From Curvibacter sp. (GTDB taxonomy: Bacteria; Pseudomonadota; Gammaproteobacteria; Burkholderiales; Burkholderiaceae_C): a stretch of 33,705 nt of DNA. The notes beneath the pieces are model-generated. The model did no database searches and was not told where the DNA came from. It worked only from the letters and a program-made list of their open reading frames with translations. Where the stretch lies: the NCBI GenBank assembly GCA_020248905.1, contig JADCGR010000043.1, forward strand, positions 1-33,705. The letters are read 5' to 3'. Shown here one piece after another: positions 8,951 through 16,951 of this stretch (its first letter is position 1; each line of letters begins with the position of its first letter). The position numbers and the translations under genes were made by a program.

Positions 8951-10624
8951 ATGACTGCCCGCCTGCGCACTTACCTGCCCTTCCTGAACTGGCCACGTCC
9001 CACCGCGCGGCTGTTGCGTGGCGAGGCCTGGGCGGGCCTGACCGTGGGCCTCATGGTCATCCCCCAGGGGGTGGCCTATGCGGTGCTCGCCGGCATGCCG
9101 CCGGTCACCGGCATCTACGCCGCCCTGCTGCCCGCCCTGGTCGCCGGGCTCTTCAGCGCCTCACCACGCCAGTCCGTGGGTCCCACCGCGCTTTGCTGCC
9201 TGCTGGTGAGCGCCGGTCTCTCTGGCCTAGCCGAACCCGGCTCGGCCGAGTGGGTGCGACTGGCGATCTGGCTGGCTCTGCTGTCGGGCCTGTTACAGCT
9301 GGCTCTGGGTGGCCTGCGCTTCGGCTGGCTGCTCAACCTCGTCAACGCACCCGTGCTCGCGGCCTTCACGCAGGCGGCCGCGCTACTCATCATCGCCTCG
9401 CAGCTCCCCGCGCTGACGGGCTGGCAGGGCCCGGGCCACTGGCAGCAGGATGCCTGGCAGGCCTGGCATGTCCCCTCGATGGTGTTCGGGCTGGGCACGC
9501 TGGCCCTGCTGCTGGCGGCGCGGCGCCTGCGGCCCAGCCTGCCCACTGTCTTGCTGGCCGTGATCGCGGCCGCCGGAGTGTCGCGGGCGCTGGGTTTCGA
9601 AGCGGCCGGCGGACGTGTGATCGGCACCCTGCCTGCGGGCTTGCCTGAGCTCGCGCTGCCGGGTCTGCCCAGCCTGGACACCCTGCGTGCGCTCTTGCTG
9701 CCCACGCTGGTAATCACCCTGGTGAGTTTTCTGGAAACCGCCTCCAGCGCCAAGGCAGACAACGCCCAGTTGGGCACCCGCTGGAACCAGGACCAGGACC
9801 TGATCGGTCAGGGCCTGGGCAAGATCGCGGCGGGCCTCAGCGGCGCATTTCCGACCAGCTCCTCGTTCTCGCGGTCCGCGCTGACGCTGTATGCGGGCGC
9901 GCGTTCCGGCTGGGCGACGGTCTTCTCCGTGGGGGTCGTGCTGCTTGCCCTGTGGCTGTTCATACCCGTGCTACGTCACGTGCCGCAGGCCGTGCTCGCC
10001 GCCGTCGTGGTGGCGGCGGTGCTGGGCCTGATCAAGCCGGGCGAGTTCCTGCGCCTGTGGCGCATGGCGCGGGTGGAAGCCTGTATCGCCGGCGCAACCC
10101 TGCTCATCACGCTCGCCGCTGCGCCCCAGCTGTACTGGGGCGTGTTGTCCGGGGTGCTGATGTCGCTGAGCTACTTTCTCTACCAGCGCCTGCACCCGCG
10201 CATCATTGAAGTGGGCCTGCATCCGGACGGCAGCCTGCGCGACCGTCACCTGTGGAAGCTGCCGCCCCTGGCGCCGAAGACCTATGCCATGCGCATGGAC
10301 GCCGCGCTGGACTTTGCGGCCGCGTCTGAATTCGAGCGCAACGTGCTGGAGTTTCTCGCCGCGCACCCGGAAGTGCGCCAGATCTGCCTCTTTGCGCAAC
10401 CCATCAACCACATCGACGCCACGGGCGCGGATGTGTTCCTCAAGCTCAGCCGGCAGCTGCAGGCGCAGGGCATCCTGCTCCACATCAGCGGCATGAAGCT
10501 GCCGGTGGAAAAGACCCTGCTGCAAGCCGGCTGGCAACTGGATGGAGCGGGCCACCGCCTCTACCGGACCGAAGCTGAGGCGCTCGGTGCGCTGGCCGCC
10601 GACACCCAGAGCGCCCAGGACTGA
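8951..10624 (+). CDS. SulP-family anion transporter with STAS domain
   Basis: An inner-membrane transporter of 557 residues. The opening GLTVGLMVIPQGVAYAVLAGMPPVTGIYAALLPAL is the classic SulP start, followed by about ten further hydrophobic segments to roughly residue 425. The C-terminal cytoplasmic STAS domain includes PINHIDATGADVFLKLSRQL. Members carry sulfate, bicarbonate or dicarboxylates; the substrate is open here. ATG at 8951 starts the conserved region, and the frame upstream lacks family features. The last 64 nt overlap the 3' end of truC on the other strand, so the two genes converge with no intergenic space. Confidence 0.9.
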   Translation: MTARLRTYLPFLNWPRPTARLLRGEAWAGLTVGLMVIPQGVAYAVLAGMPPVTGIYAALLPALVAGLFSASPRQSVGPTALCCLLVSAGLSGLAEPGSAEWVRLAIWLALLSGLLQLALGGLRFGWLLNLVNAPVLAAFTQAAALLIIASQLPALTGWQGPGHWQQDAWQAWHVPSMVFGLGTLALLLAARRLRPSLPTVLLAVIAAAGVSRALGFEAAGGRVIGTLPAGLPELALPGLPSLDTLRALLLPTLVITLVSFLETASSAKADNAQLGTRWNQDQDLIGQGLGKIAAGLSGAFPTSSSFSRSALTLYAGARSGWATVFSVGVVLLALWLFIPVLRHVPQAVLAAVVVAAVLGLIKPGEFLRLWRMARVEACIAGATLLITLAAAPQLYWGVLSGVLMSLSYFLYQRLHPRIIEVGLHPDGSLRDRHLWKLPPLAPKTYAMRMDAALDFAAASEFERNVLEFLAAHPEVRQICLFAQPINHIDATGADVFLKLSRQLQAQGILLHISGMKLPVEKTLLQAGWQLDGAGHRLYRTEAEALGALAADTQSAQD

Positions 10625-11289
10625 TCGCAGGGGGCCTCAATCTGCAGGAGCCTGCCGCCAGCCGGATGCGGCAGGGCCAGCCGCTGCGCGTGCAGCCAGA
10701 GCCGCTGCAGGCCCAGCAGACGGGCCACCTCTCGGTTCAGCGGCCCCTTGCCATGCGTTGCATCCCCGAGGATGGGATGTGCGATGTGCTTCATGTGGCG
10801 CCGCAGCTGATGGCGCCGGCCGGTGAGCGGCTGCAGCGCGACCAGCGCGCAGCGCGTCGTGGGAAACCCACCCTGGGCCAGAGGCAGTTCGTGGCGCTGC
10901 AGTGTGTGGTAGTGCGTGCGTGCCGGCTGCACTTGCATACGCCCCGCCCGGGCATCGTCCTCCAGGCGCTTGAGCGGATGATCGATCCAGCCCTGCGCAT
11001 CCGGCCAGCCCCGGACCATGGCCAGGTAGGTCTTGTGCACCGCGTCCGGTGCCTCGAACGCCCGGGCCGCTAGGCGCGCCGTTTCGGCATCCAGCGCAAA
11101 CAGCAGCACGCCGCTGGTGCCCTTGTCCAGGCGGTGCACGGGCCAGACCGCACGACCGAGCTGGTCGCGCAGCAGCTGCAGGGCAAAGCGCGTCTCGCCC
11201 GCGTCCAGGCCAGTGCGATGCACCAGCAGGCCCGGCGGCTTGTCCACAGCCACGAGCTCATCGTCTTGATAGAGAATACGCAAGACCAT
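10561..11289 (-). CDS. truC: tRNA pseudouridine synthase C (TruC-like)
   Basis: An RluA-family pseudouridine synthase of 242 residues. The catalytic aspartate is D55 in [12 protein letters not shown]. The start [27 protein letters not shown], then [35 protein letters not shown] and [13 protein letters not shown], follow E. coli TruC (position 65 of tRNA-Ile and tRNA-Asp) closely, more so than RluC or RluD. The ATG at 11289 begins the conserved part; a TTG eight codons upstream is less likely. The start codon shares two bases with the yaaA start on the opposite strand. The C-terminal tail ([13 protein letters not shown]) is low-complexity and overlaps the SulP gene in antisense. Confidence 0.88.
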   Translation of the reverse strand: MVLRILYQDDELVAVDKPPGLLVHRTGLDAGETRFALQLLRDQLGRAVWPVHRLDKGTSGVLLFALDAETARLAARAFEAPDAVHKTYLAMVRGWPDAQGWIDHPLKRLEDDARAGRMQVQPARTHYHTLQRHELPLAQGGFPTTRCALVALQPLTGRRHQLRRHMKHIAHPILGDATHGKGPLNREVARLLGLQRLWLHAQRLALPHPAGGRLLQIEAPCDQSWALWVSAASAPSASASVR

Positions 11290-12064
11290 GCTCTTTCTAC
11301 TCTCACCCGCCAAATCCCTGGACTATGACACGCCTGCCGGGGATGTTCCCCACAGTCAACCGCTGTTCACCCAGCAATCGGCCGAGCTCATCGGGGTGCT
11401 GCGCCGGTACTCGCCGCAGCAGATTGCCGAGCTGATGGACCTCAGCGATCCGCTGGCCGGGCTCAATGTCGCACGCTATCAGGCCTGGAGCCCCAAGTCC
11501 ACAGCCAAGAACTCGAAGCAGGCGGTGCTGGCCTTCAACGGCGATGTCTACGAAGGCCTGGACGCCAAGACACTCAAGGCCGAAGACTTGGCCTGGGCCC
11601 AGGATCATGTGTGCATCCTCAGTGGCCTCTATGGCGTGTTGCGCCCGCTGGACTGGATGCAGCCTTACCGGCTGGAGATGGGCACGTCACTGAAGAACCC
11701 GAGGGGCGCCAATCTCTACCGCTTCTGGGGCGGCCAGATCGCCGGGTATCTCAACGAAAGGCTGGCGAACGACAAGTCGCCCGTGGTGGTGAACCTCGCC
11801 TCGCAGGAGTACTTCAAGGCGGTGGACCGCGCGCTGCTGCAGGCGCGGGTGATCGAGTGTGTATTCGAAGACTTCAAGGGCGGCCAGTACAAGGTCATCA
11901 GTTTCTTCGCGAAACGCGCGCGCGGGTTGATGGCACGCTACGCCATCAGCAAACGGCTGACGACGCCAAAGCAGATGGAGAAGTTCGATCTCGATGGCTA
12001 TGCCTTCGATGCGAAGGCCTCGGAGCCCGACCGCCTGGTCTTTCGCCGCAAGGGCAGTGCATGA
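11288..12064 (+). CDS. yaaA: Peroxide stress protein YaaA
   Basis: A 258-residue UPF0246/DUF328 protein. The opening [17 protein letters not shown], the block [27 protein letters not shown] and the end segment [19 protein letters not shown] are characteristic. In E. coli YaaA lowers intracellular free iron under hydrogen peroxide stress and binds DNA; the mechanism is only partly known. The protein has the usual family length. Its stop overlaps the queF start (ATGA), so the two genes are coupled. There is no clear ribosome-binding site, and its start codon sits in the CATG that also starts truC. Confidence 0.93.
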   Translation: MLFLLSPAKSLDYDTPAGDVPHSQPLFTQQSAELIGVLRRYSPQQIAELMDLSDPLAGLNVARYQAWSPKSTAKNSKQAVLAFNGDVYEGLDAKTLKAEDLAWAQDHVCILSGLYGVLRPLDWMQPYRLEMGTSLKNPRGANLYRFWGGQIAGYLNERLANDKSPVVVNLASQEYFKAVDRALLQARVIECVFEDFKGGQYKVISFFAKRARGLMARYAISKRLTTPKQMEKFDLDGYAFDAKASEPDRLVFRRKGSA

Positions 12065-12906
12065 GCCGGCCCGAAGACTCCCTGCTGGGCAAGCCCGCGC
12101 CCTACAAGGACCGGTACGACGCCTCGCTGCTCTACCCCATCCCGCGTCTGGCCAAGCGCGAAGAAATCGGTGTGCCGCCCGTCCTGCCCTTTCTAGGCGC
12201 GGACCTTTGGACGGCCTACGAACTGTCGTGGCTCAACCCGCGCGGAAAGCCGCAGGTAGGCATTGCACGCATCACCGTGCCCTGCGAAACGCCGAACATC
12301 ATCGAGAGCAAGTCCTTCAAGCTTTACCTCAACAGTTTCAACAACACACCGTTCGCCGACGCCAGCGAAGTGCAGGCCCGGCTGCGCGCCGATCTGGGTG
12401 AGGCCGTGTGGCGTGGCTCGGGCAGGTCGGGTTCAATGGGGGTGCGCCTGCTGGCGCCCGAGCTCTTCGACCAGGAACCCATCCATGAATTGGACGGGCT
12501 TAGCCTCGACCGCCTGGACGTTGAGTGCATGCACTACACGCCCGCGCCCCAGCTGCTCACCGCCGCCTTTGACGAAAAGCCCGTGGACGAGGTGCTGACC
12601 AGCCAATTACTCAAGAGCAATTGCCTCGTGACCGGCCAGCCCGACTGGGGCAGCGTGCAGATCAGCTACAGCGGGCCGCAGATCGATCAGGCCGGTCTGC
12701 TGCAGTACCTCGTGAGCTTTCGTAATCACAACGAATTCCACGAGCAGTGCGTGGAGCGCATCTATATGGATCTCTGGCGCCGCTGCAAGCCCGCCAAGCT
12801 GACCGTCTACGCGCGCTATGCGCGCCGCGGCGGGCTGGACATCAACCCCTGGCGCACGAGCCATCCGCAAGCCCTGCCGCCCAATGTGCGCACAGCAAGG
12901 CAGTAG
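12061..12906 (+). CDS. queF: NADPH-dependent 7-cyano-7-deazaguanine reductase (QueF)
   Basis: Reduces preQ0 to preQ1 in queuosine biosynthesis for tRNA wobble bases. The 281-residue length is that of the bimodular (type II, E. coli-like) form with two tandem T-folds. The QueF signature [17 protein letters not shown] is at 82-98. The catalytic cysteine is C188 in [13 protein letters not shown] with the partner aspartate D195; the seven-residue spacing equals that of C190/D197 in E. coli. It is translationally coupled to yaaA. Pairing a tRNA-modification gene with a peroxide-stress gene is probably an operon of convenience. Confidence 0.95.
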   Translation: MSRPEDSLLGKPAPYKDRYDASLLYPIPRLAKREEIGVPPVLPFLGADLWTAYELSWLNPRGKPQVGIARITVPCETPNIIESKSFKLYLNSFNNTPFADASEVQARLRADLGEAVWRGSGRSGSMGVRLLAPELFDQEPIHELDGLSLDRLDVECMHYTPAPQLLTAAFDEKPVDEVLTSQLLKSNCLVTGQPDWGSVQISYSGPQIDQAGLLQYLVSFRNHNEFHEQCVERIYMDLWRRCKPAKLTVYARYARRGGLDINPWRTSHPQALPPNVRTARQ

Positions 12907-12917
12907 CGCAGCCCCGG

Positions 12918-13757
12918 TCAGCAATCGCGGAAGGACTTGAGCTGGGCCAGCGGCGGGAACTGGCCCGCGCGCTTTTCTTTCATGGCCGTCACAGCCTCCA
13001 GCACGTGACGATTGCTCCAGATCGCGCCTTGCAGCCACCCCATCTGCTTAAGGGCATCGTCCACGCTGTGGTCACGCGCGTAGTGCAGGGCCTGCTTGCT
13101 GCCCCAGATGGCCACGGGCGGCTTGGCCGCGATCTCGCCCGCGACGGCCATCGCACCGGCCAGCAGTGCCTCAGGGGTATCAAATACCTGGTTGACCAGA
13201 CCGTAGCCGAGAGCCTGCGAAGCGGGCAGGCGCCGGCCGGTGTAAGCCAGCTCCTTGACCACGCCCATCGGGATGAGCTTGGGCAGACGCTGCAGCGTGC
13301 CCACGTCGGCCACCATGCCGATATTGATCTCCTGGCTGCAGAAAAAAGCATCGGCCGTGGCGTAGCGCAGGCAGCAGGCGGACACCATGTCCACCGCGCC
13401 ACCAATGCAGCCACCCTGGATGGCCGCGATCACCGGGATGCGCAGCGCCTCCAGCTTGCTGAAGGTCGCCTGCATGTCGGTGAGCAGATCGAAGATGGCC
13501 GCACGCCCCTCCGCGCTACGCTCATCGAGCGTGATGGCTCCACCAAAGGCCTCCAGCGCCATGCCCGCGCTGAAGTGCTTGCCCGTGCTGCTGATGAGGA
13601 GCACGCGGGCCTCGCTGCGCGTGTGCAGCTGCGTGAGCACCGCGTCCAGCTCGCGCCAGAACTGCGGGTTCATGGTGTTCATCGCCTCAGGACGATTGAG
13701 CACGAGATGGGCGATGTGGTTCTCAAGCGTCAGGGAAAAGCAGGGCTGTGGGGTCAT
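12918..13757 (-). CDS. Crotonase-family protein, dienoyl-CoA-isomerase-like
   Basis: A 279-residue enoyl-CoA hydratase/isomerase. It resembles the delta3,5-delta2,4-dienoyl-CoA isomerase branch: AIQGGCIGGAVDMVSACCLRYAT and EINIGMVADVGTLQRLPK parallel mammalian ECH1. The three acidic catalytic residues of rat ECH1 (D176, E196, D204) correspond to D123, E143 and D151, each with the same offset of 53. This suggests an auxiliary beta-oxidation enzyme for unsaturated fatty acyl-CoA with odd-position double bonds; ordinary hydratase activity is the alternative. The first 35 nt lie inside the 3' end of dinB, so it is probably co-transcribed and coupled with dinB. Confidence 0.88.
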   Translation of the reverse strand: MTPQPCFSLTLENHIAHLVLNRPEAMNTMNPQFWRELDAVLTQLHTRSEARVLLISSTGKHFSAGMALEAFGGAITLDERSAEGRAAIFDLLTDMQATFSKLEALRIPVIAAIQGGCIGGAVDMVSACCLRYATADAFFCSQEINIGMVADVGTLQRLPKLIPMGVVKELAYTGRRLPASQALGYGLVNQVFDTPEALLAGAMAVAGEIAAKPPVAIWGSKQALHYARDHSVDDALKQMGWLQGAIWSNRHVLEAVTAMKEKRAGQFPPLAQLKSFRDC

Positions 13758-14982
13758 GGCGTGGGATCTCCTTGCGGGAAGTGTCGGGTGTCGAGCCGTC
13801 GGCGCGCGCGAGCGCTCCCACGCGTACGCCTAGCAGTCGCAGGCGACGCGTGAGATCTGCGCGCTGCAGGCACTGGCCTGCAGCGCGCCGGATGGTCCGG
13901 ACATCAGCCGTGGCCTGCTCCAGGGTCTGGTCGCGCGTGATGCTCCTGAAATCGTCGTAGCGCAGCTTGATGCCGATGGTACGCCCCACATAACCTTTGG
14001 CGCGCAGGTCTGCAGCGACGCGCTCGCACAGTCGGGTGAAGATGGCGCCCAGTTCCGCCTTGTCGCGCACGGCGTGCAGATCGCGCTCGAACGTGGTCTC
14101 GCGGCTGATCGAGACCGGCTCGCTCTCGGTCACCACGGGCCGATTGTCGCGGCCCCAGGCAGCCTCATGCAGCCAGGCGCCATAGCTCCTGCCGAAGATT
14201 TTCACCAACCAGGCTGGATCGCGCGTGGCCAGCTCGCCGATGGTGTAGATGCCCTGCGCCTTGAGCTTTTCTTCGGCCTTGGGCCCCACGCCATTGATCT
14301 TGCGGCAGGGCAGCGGCCAGATCAGCGCCTGCAGGTCCTCGGCCAGCACGACGGAGATGCCTTTAGGCTTGTTGAATTCGCTGGCCATCTTGGCCAGCAG
14401 CTTGTTGGGCGCCACGCCAATCGAACAGCTCAGTCCCGTCGCATCGAAAATGCTTTTCTGGATCAGGCGTGCCAGGCTGCGGCCGGCGTCGCGCTGGCCA
14501 CCGGGCACCTCGGTGAAATCGATGTAGACCTCGTCCACACCGCGGTCTTCCATCACGGGCGCGATCTCGGTGATGACCGCCTTGAAGCGGCGCGAGTACT
14601 TGCGGTACTCCTCAAAGTCCACCGGCAGCAGGATGGCCTGCGGGCACAGCCTGGCCGCCTTCATCAATCCCATGGCCGATCCCACGCCGAACTGGCGTGC
14701 GGCATAGGTGGCGGTCGTGATGACACCGCGGCCCGCGTAGTCCTTCAAGCGCGGGAATTCCGCCACGGGGATCTCTGCCAGGGGCAGGCCCGCATGACGG
14801 CTCAGCAGCGCATCATCGTCGCGCCGGCGCGCGCCGCCAATGACGACCGGCAGGCCCTGCAGCTGGGGATAGCGCAGCAGCTCGACGGACGCATAGAAGG
14901 CGTCCATGTCGAGGTGGGCGATGCGGCGGACGGGGGCGGACGTAGCAGACACGGACGGGAGGACGCAGGCTGGCGCAAGCAT
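13723..14982 (-). CDS. dinB: DNA polymerase IV (DinB)
   Basis: A Y-family translesion polymerase of 419 residues. The palm carries IAHLDMDAFYASVE (metal aspartate D25) and GVDEVYIDF with D150 and E151. SCSIGVAPNKLLAKMASEFNKPKG and the helix-hairpin-helix region KINGVGPKAEEKLKAQGI follow. It has an extra segment near residues 51-75 compared with E. coli DinB (351 residues), common in Burkholderiales homologues, plus a longer N-terminus. The C-terminus DPTALLFPDA may be a short beta-clamp-binding tail, which is a guess. The exact start is uncertain: the conserved part begins about 20 residues in. It overlaps the crotonase gene by 35 nt. Confidence 0.93.
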   Translation of the reverse strand: MLAPACVLPSVSATSAPVRRIAHLDMDAFYASVELLRYPQLQGLPVVIGGARRRDDDALLSRHAGLPLAEIPVAEFPRLKDYAGRGVITTATYAARQFGVGSAMGLMKAARLCPQAILLPVDFEEYRKYSRRFKAVITEIAPVMEDRGVDEVYIDFTEVPGGQRDAGRSLARLIQKSIFDATGLSCSIGVAPNKLLAKMASEFNKPKGISVVLAEDLQALIWPLPCRKINGVGPKAEEKLKAQGIYTIGELATRDPAWLVKIFGRSYGAWLHEAAWGRDNRPVVTESEPVSISRETTFERDLHAVRDKAELGAIFTRLCERVAADLRAKGYVGRTIGIKLRYDDFRSITRDQTLEQATADVRTIRRAAGQCLQRADLTRRLRLLGVRVGALARADGSTPDTSRKEIPRHDPTALLFPDA

Positions 14983-15035
14983 ACCGCCTGCGCCACAATG
15001 ACCGCCGTGTGTGCATCATCCGCTGAGGGGAACCC

Positions 15036-15614
15036 ATGAAGAAACGTGAATTCCTGGCCGCCACGGGTACCCTGGCCCTGCTCGCCAGCAGCCATGCGGC
15101 GGTGTCGGGCGCAGGTGGCCCGCCGCTGCTGACTGTCAGCGGCGCCATAGGCCGCGGCAACCGCGGCCCGCTGGACCCGGCGCTGGACCAGATGATGGTG
15201 AAGCAGAAGCTCGGCTTTGAGCGCGCGCACACCTTCGACTTCGGGGCGCTCGCGGCCCTGCCCGCCACCACGGTCAGGCCCACACTGGAGTACGACGGCA
15301 AGGTGCACGCGCTGCGCGGACCGCTGCTGGTGGACGTACTGCGCGCAACGGGTGCGGCCACGGCAGCGCCGGGCCGGGTGCTGCTGCGCGCCATCGACGG
15401 CTACACGGTGCCGCTGACGCTGGCACTGGCACGCCAGTACGGCTTCATCGTCGCCACGCATCTCGACGGCAAACCCATGCCTCTGGGCGGCCTGGGTCCG
15501 CTGTGGGCCGTCTATGACGCCGACGCCCATGCCGACATGGCATCCAAGCCCCTGGGCGAGCGCTTTGCGCTCTGCCCCTGGGGGCTTTACTACATCGAGG
15601 TGTTGAAGTCCTGA
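15036..15614 (+). CDS. Exported molybdopterin-domain-like protein
   Basis: A 192-residue protein with a short N-terminal signal (MKKREFLAATGTLALLASSHA) of Sec type and no membrane segment after it. The segments LEYDGKVHALRGPLLVDVLRATGA and VLLRAIDGYTVPLTLALARQYGFIVATHLDGKPM, and the ending PLWAVYDADAH, resemble the oxidoreductase molybdopterin-binding domain (sulfite oxidase fold), in the short form often annotated as molybdopterin-dependent oxidoreductase. The only cysteine is in ALCPWG near the C-terminus, so the molybdenum-ligating cysteine of true sulfite oxidases is missing. A ligand-binding role is more likely than catalysis, but this is inference. A good ribosome-binding site (GAGGGGAA) precedes the ATG. 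Confidence 0.65.
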   Translation: MKKREFLAATGTLALLASSHAAVSGAGGPPLLTVSGAIGRGNRGPLDPALDQMMVKQKLGFERAHTFDFGALAALPATTVRPTLEYDGKVHALRGPLLVDVLRATGAATAAPGRVLLRAIDGYTVPLTLALARQYGFIVATHLDGKPMPLGGLGPLWAVYDADAHADMASKPLGERFALCPWGLYYIEVLKS

Positions 15615-15621
15615 GCGGCGG

Positions 15622-16776
15622 TCAGGCCGTGGGGTAGGTCCCCGGCACGAGGATGCTGCGGTCCACGTTGGTAAGCCGGGTGTGGCCGCAGAAGGCCATG
15701 GTCACGTCCAGCTCCTTGTGCAGGATCTGCAGCGCCTTGCTGACGCCGGCCTCGCCCATGGCACCCAGGCCGTAGGCCATGGCGCGGCCGATCATGGTGC
15801 CGCGTGCACCCAGCGCCCAGGCCTTGAGCACATCCTGCCCGCAGCGGATGCCGCCATCCATCCAGACCTCCGTCTGGCTGCCCACCTCGGCCACGATGGC
15901 CGGCAGCGCCTCGATGCTGCTGGGCGCGCCGTCGAGCTGGCGCCCGCCGTGGTTGCTGACCACGATGGCATCGGCCCCGGCGGCCACGGCCAGCCGCGCG
16001 TCCTCGACGTCCATGATGCCCTTGAGGATGAGCTTGCCACCCCACTGCTCTTTCACCCAGGCCACATCCGCCCAGGACAGGCGCGGGTCGAACTGCTCGT
16101 TGGTCCAGGCCGACAACGAACGCATGTCGCTGACGCCCTTCACATGGCCCACCAGATTACGAAAGGTGTGGCGGCGTGTGCCGGCCATGCCCAGGCACCA
16201 GCGCGGCTTGGTCATGAGGTTGAGGATGTTGACCAGCGTCGGGCGGGGCGGAGCCGTCAGGCCATTCTTGAGGTCCTTGTGGCGCTGGCCGATTACCTGA
16301 AGGTCCAGCGTGAGCACCAGAGCGCTGCATTTCGCATCCTTGGTGCGCTGGATCATGCGGGCCATGGCCTCGCGGTCACGCATCATGTAGAGCTGGAACC
16401 AGAAGGGCGCGCTCGTGTTCTCGGCGATGTCCTCGATGGAGCAGATGCTCATGGTCGAGAGCGTGAAGGGAATGCCGAACTTCTCGGCCGCGCGCGCGGC
16501 GTGAATCTCGCCATCGGCGTGCTGCATGCCCGTCAGCCCCACCGGGGCGATGGCCACGGGCATCTTGACGTCCTGGCCGACCATCTTCGTGGCCGTGCTG
16601 CGGTTGTCCATGTTGACGGCCACGCGCTGGCGCAGCTTGATCTTGTGGAAATCGGCCTCGTTGGCGCGGTAGGTGCCTTCGGTCCAGGAACCGCTGTCGG
16701 CATAGTCGTAGAACATGCGCGGCACACGCTTCTTGGCCAGGATACGCAGGTCTTCGATGTTGGTGATGACGGGCAT
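15622..16776 (-). CDS. FMN-dependent alpha-hydroxy-acid dehydrogenase (LldD-like)
   Basis: A 384-residue member of the L-lactate dehydrogenase (quinone)/glycolate oxidase family. FYDYADSGSWTEGTYRANEADF, MPVAIAPVGLTGMQHADGE and LSTMSICSIEDIAE are FMN-barrel landmarks. The catalytic histidine lies in SNHGGRQLDG and the phosphate-binding part is MDGGIRCGQDVLKAWALGA. L-lactate is the likeliest substrate, feeding electrons to quinone at the inner membrane, but mandelate or other 2-hydroxy acids cannot be excluded, so no symbol is given. GGAG lies 7 nt before the ATG. It converges with the molybdopterin-domain gene with only 7 nt between the stops. Confidence 0.9.
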   Translation of the reverse strand: MPVITNIEDLRILAKKRVPRMFYDYADSGSWTEGTYRANEADFHKIKLRQRVAVNMDNRSTATKMVGQDVKMPVAIAPVGLTGMQHADGEIHAARAAEKFGIPFTLSTMSICSIEDIAENTSAPFWFQLYMMRDREAMARMIQRTKDAKCSALVLTLDLQVIGQRHKDLKNGLTAPPRPTLVNILNLMTKPRWCLGMAGTRRHTFRNLVGHVKGVSDMRSLSAWTNEQFDPRLSWADVAWVKEQWGGKLILKGIMDVEDARLAVAAGADAIVVSNHGGRQLDGAPSSIEALPAIVAEVGSQTEVWMDGGIRCGQDVLKAWALGARGTMIGRAMAYGLGAMGEAGVSKALQILHKELDVTMAFCGHTRLTNVDRSILVPGTYPTA

Positions 16777-16859
16777 CTGTATCTCCGTGAAAGTTATTCG
16801 CTACCGGGGCATCTTGCTGCAAGCCCGACGCTAAACGGCAATCCTATCGTGGAATCCTG

Positions 16860-16951
16860 TGGAACCGGCTTTGCCGGGCCACTGGCATTGCCCCCTCTCT
16901 GAGGGGGGTAGCGCATCGAACGAAGGGAGCGGAGCCTGGGGGTGCTTCACT
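16860..16951 (+). repeat. Intergenic palindromic repeat, copy B (behind pfk)
   Basis: Opens with TGGAACCGGCTTTGCCGGGC as copy A does, followed by CCCCCTCTCTGAGGGGGG and the tail GCGAACGAAGGGAGC-like segment ending AGCCTGGGGGTGC. The tail (CGAAGGGAGCGGAGCCTGGGGG) matches that of copy C on the opposite strand. It abuts the stop codon of the phosphofructokinase gene and separates it from the LldD-like gene. Confidence 0.8.
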
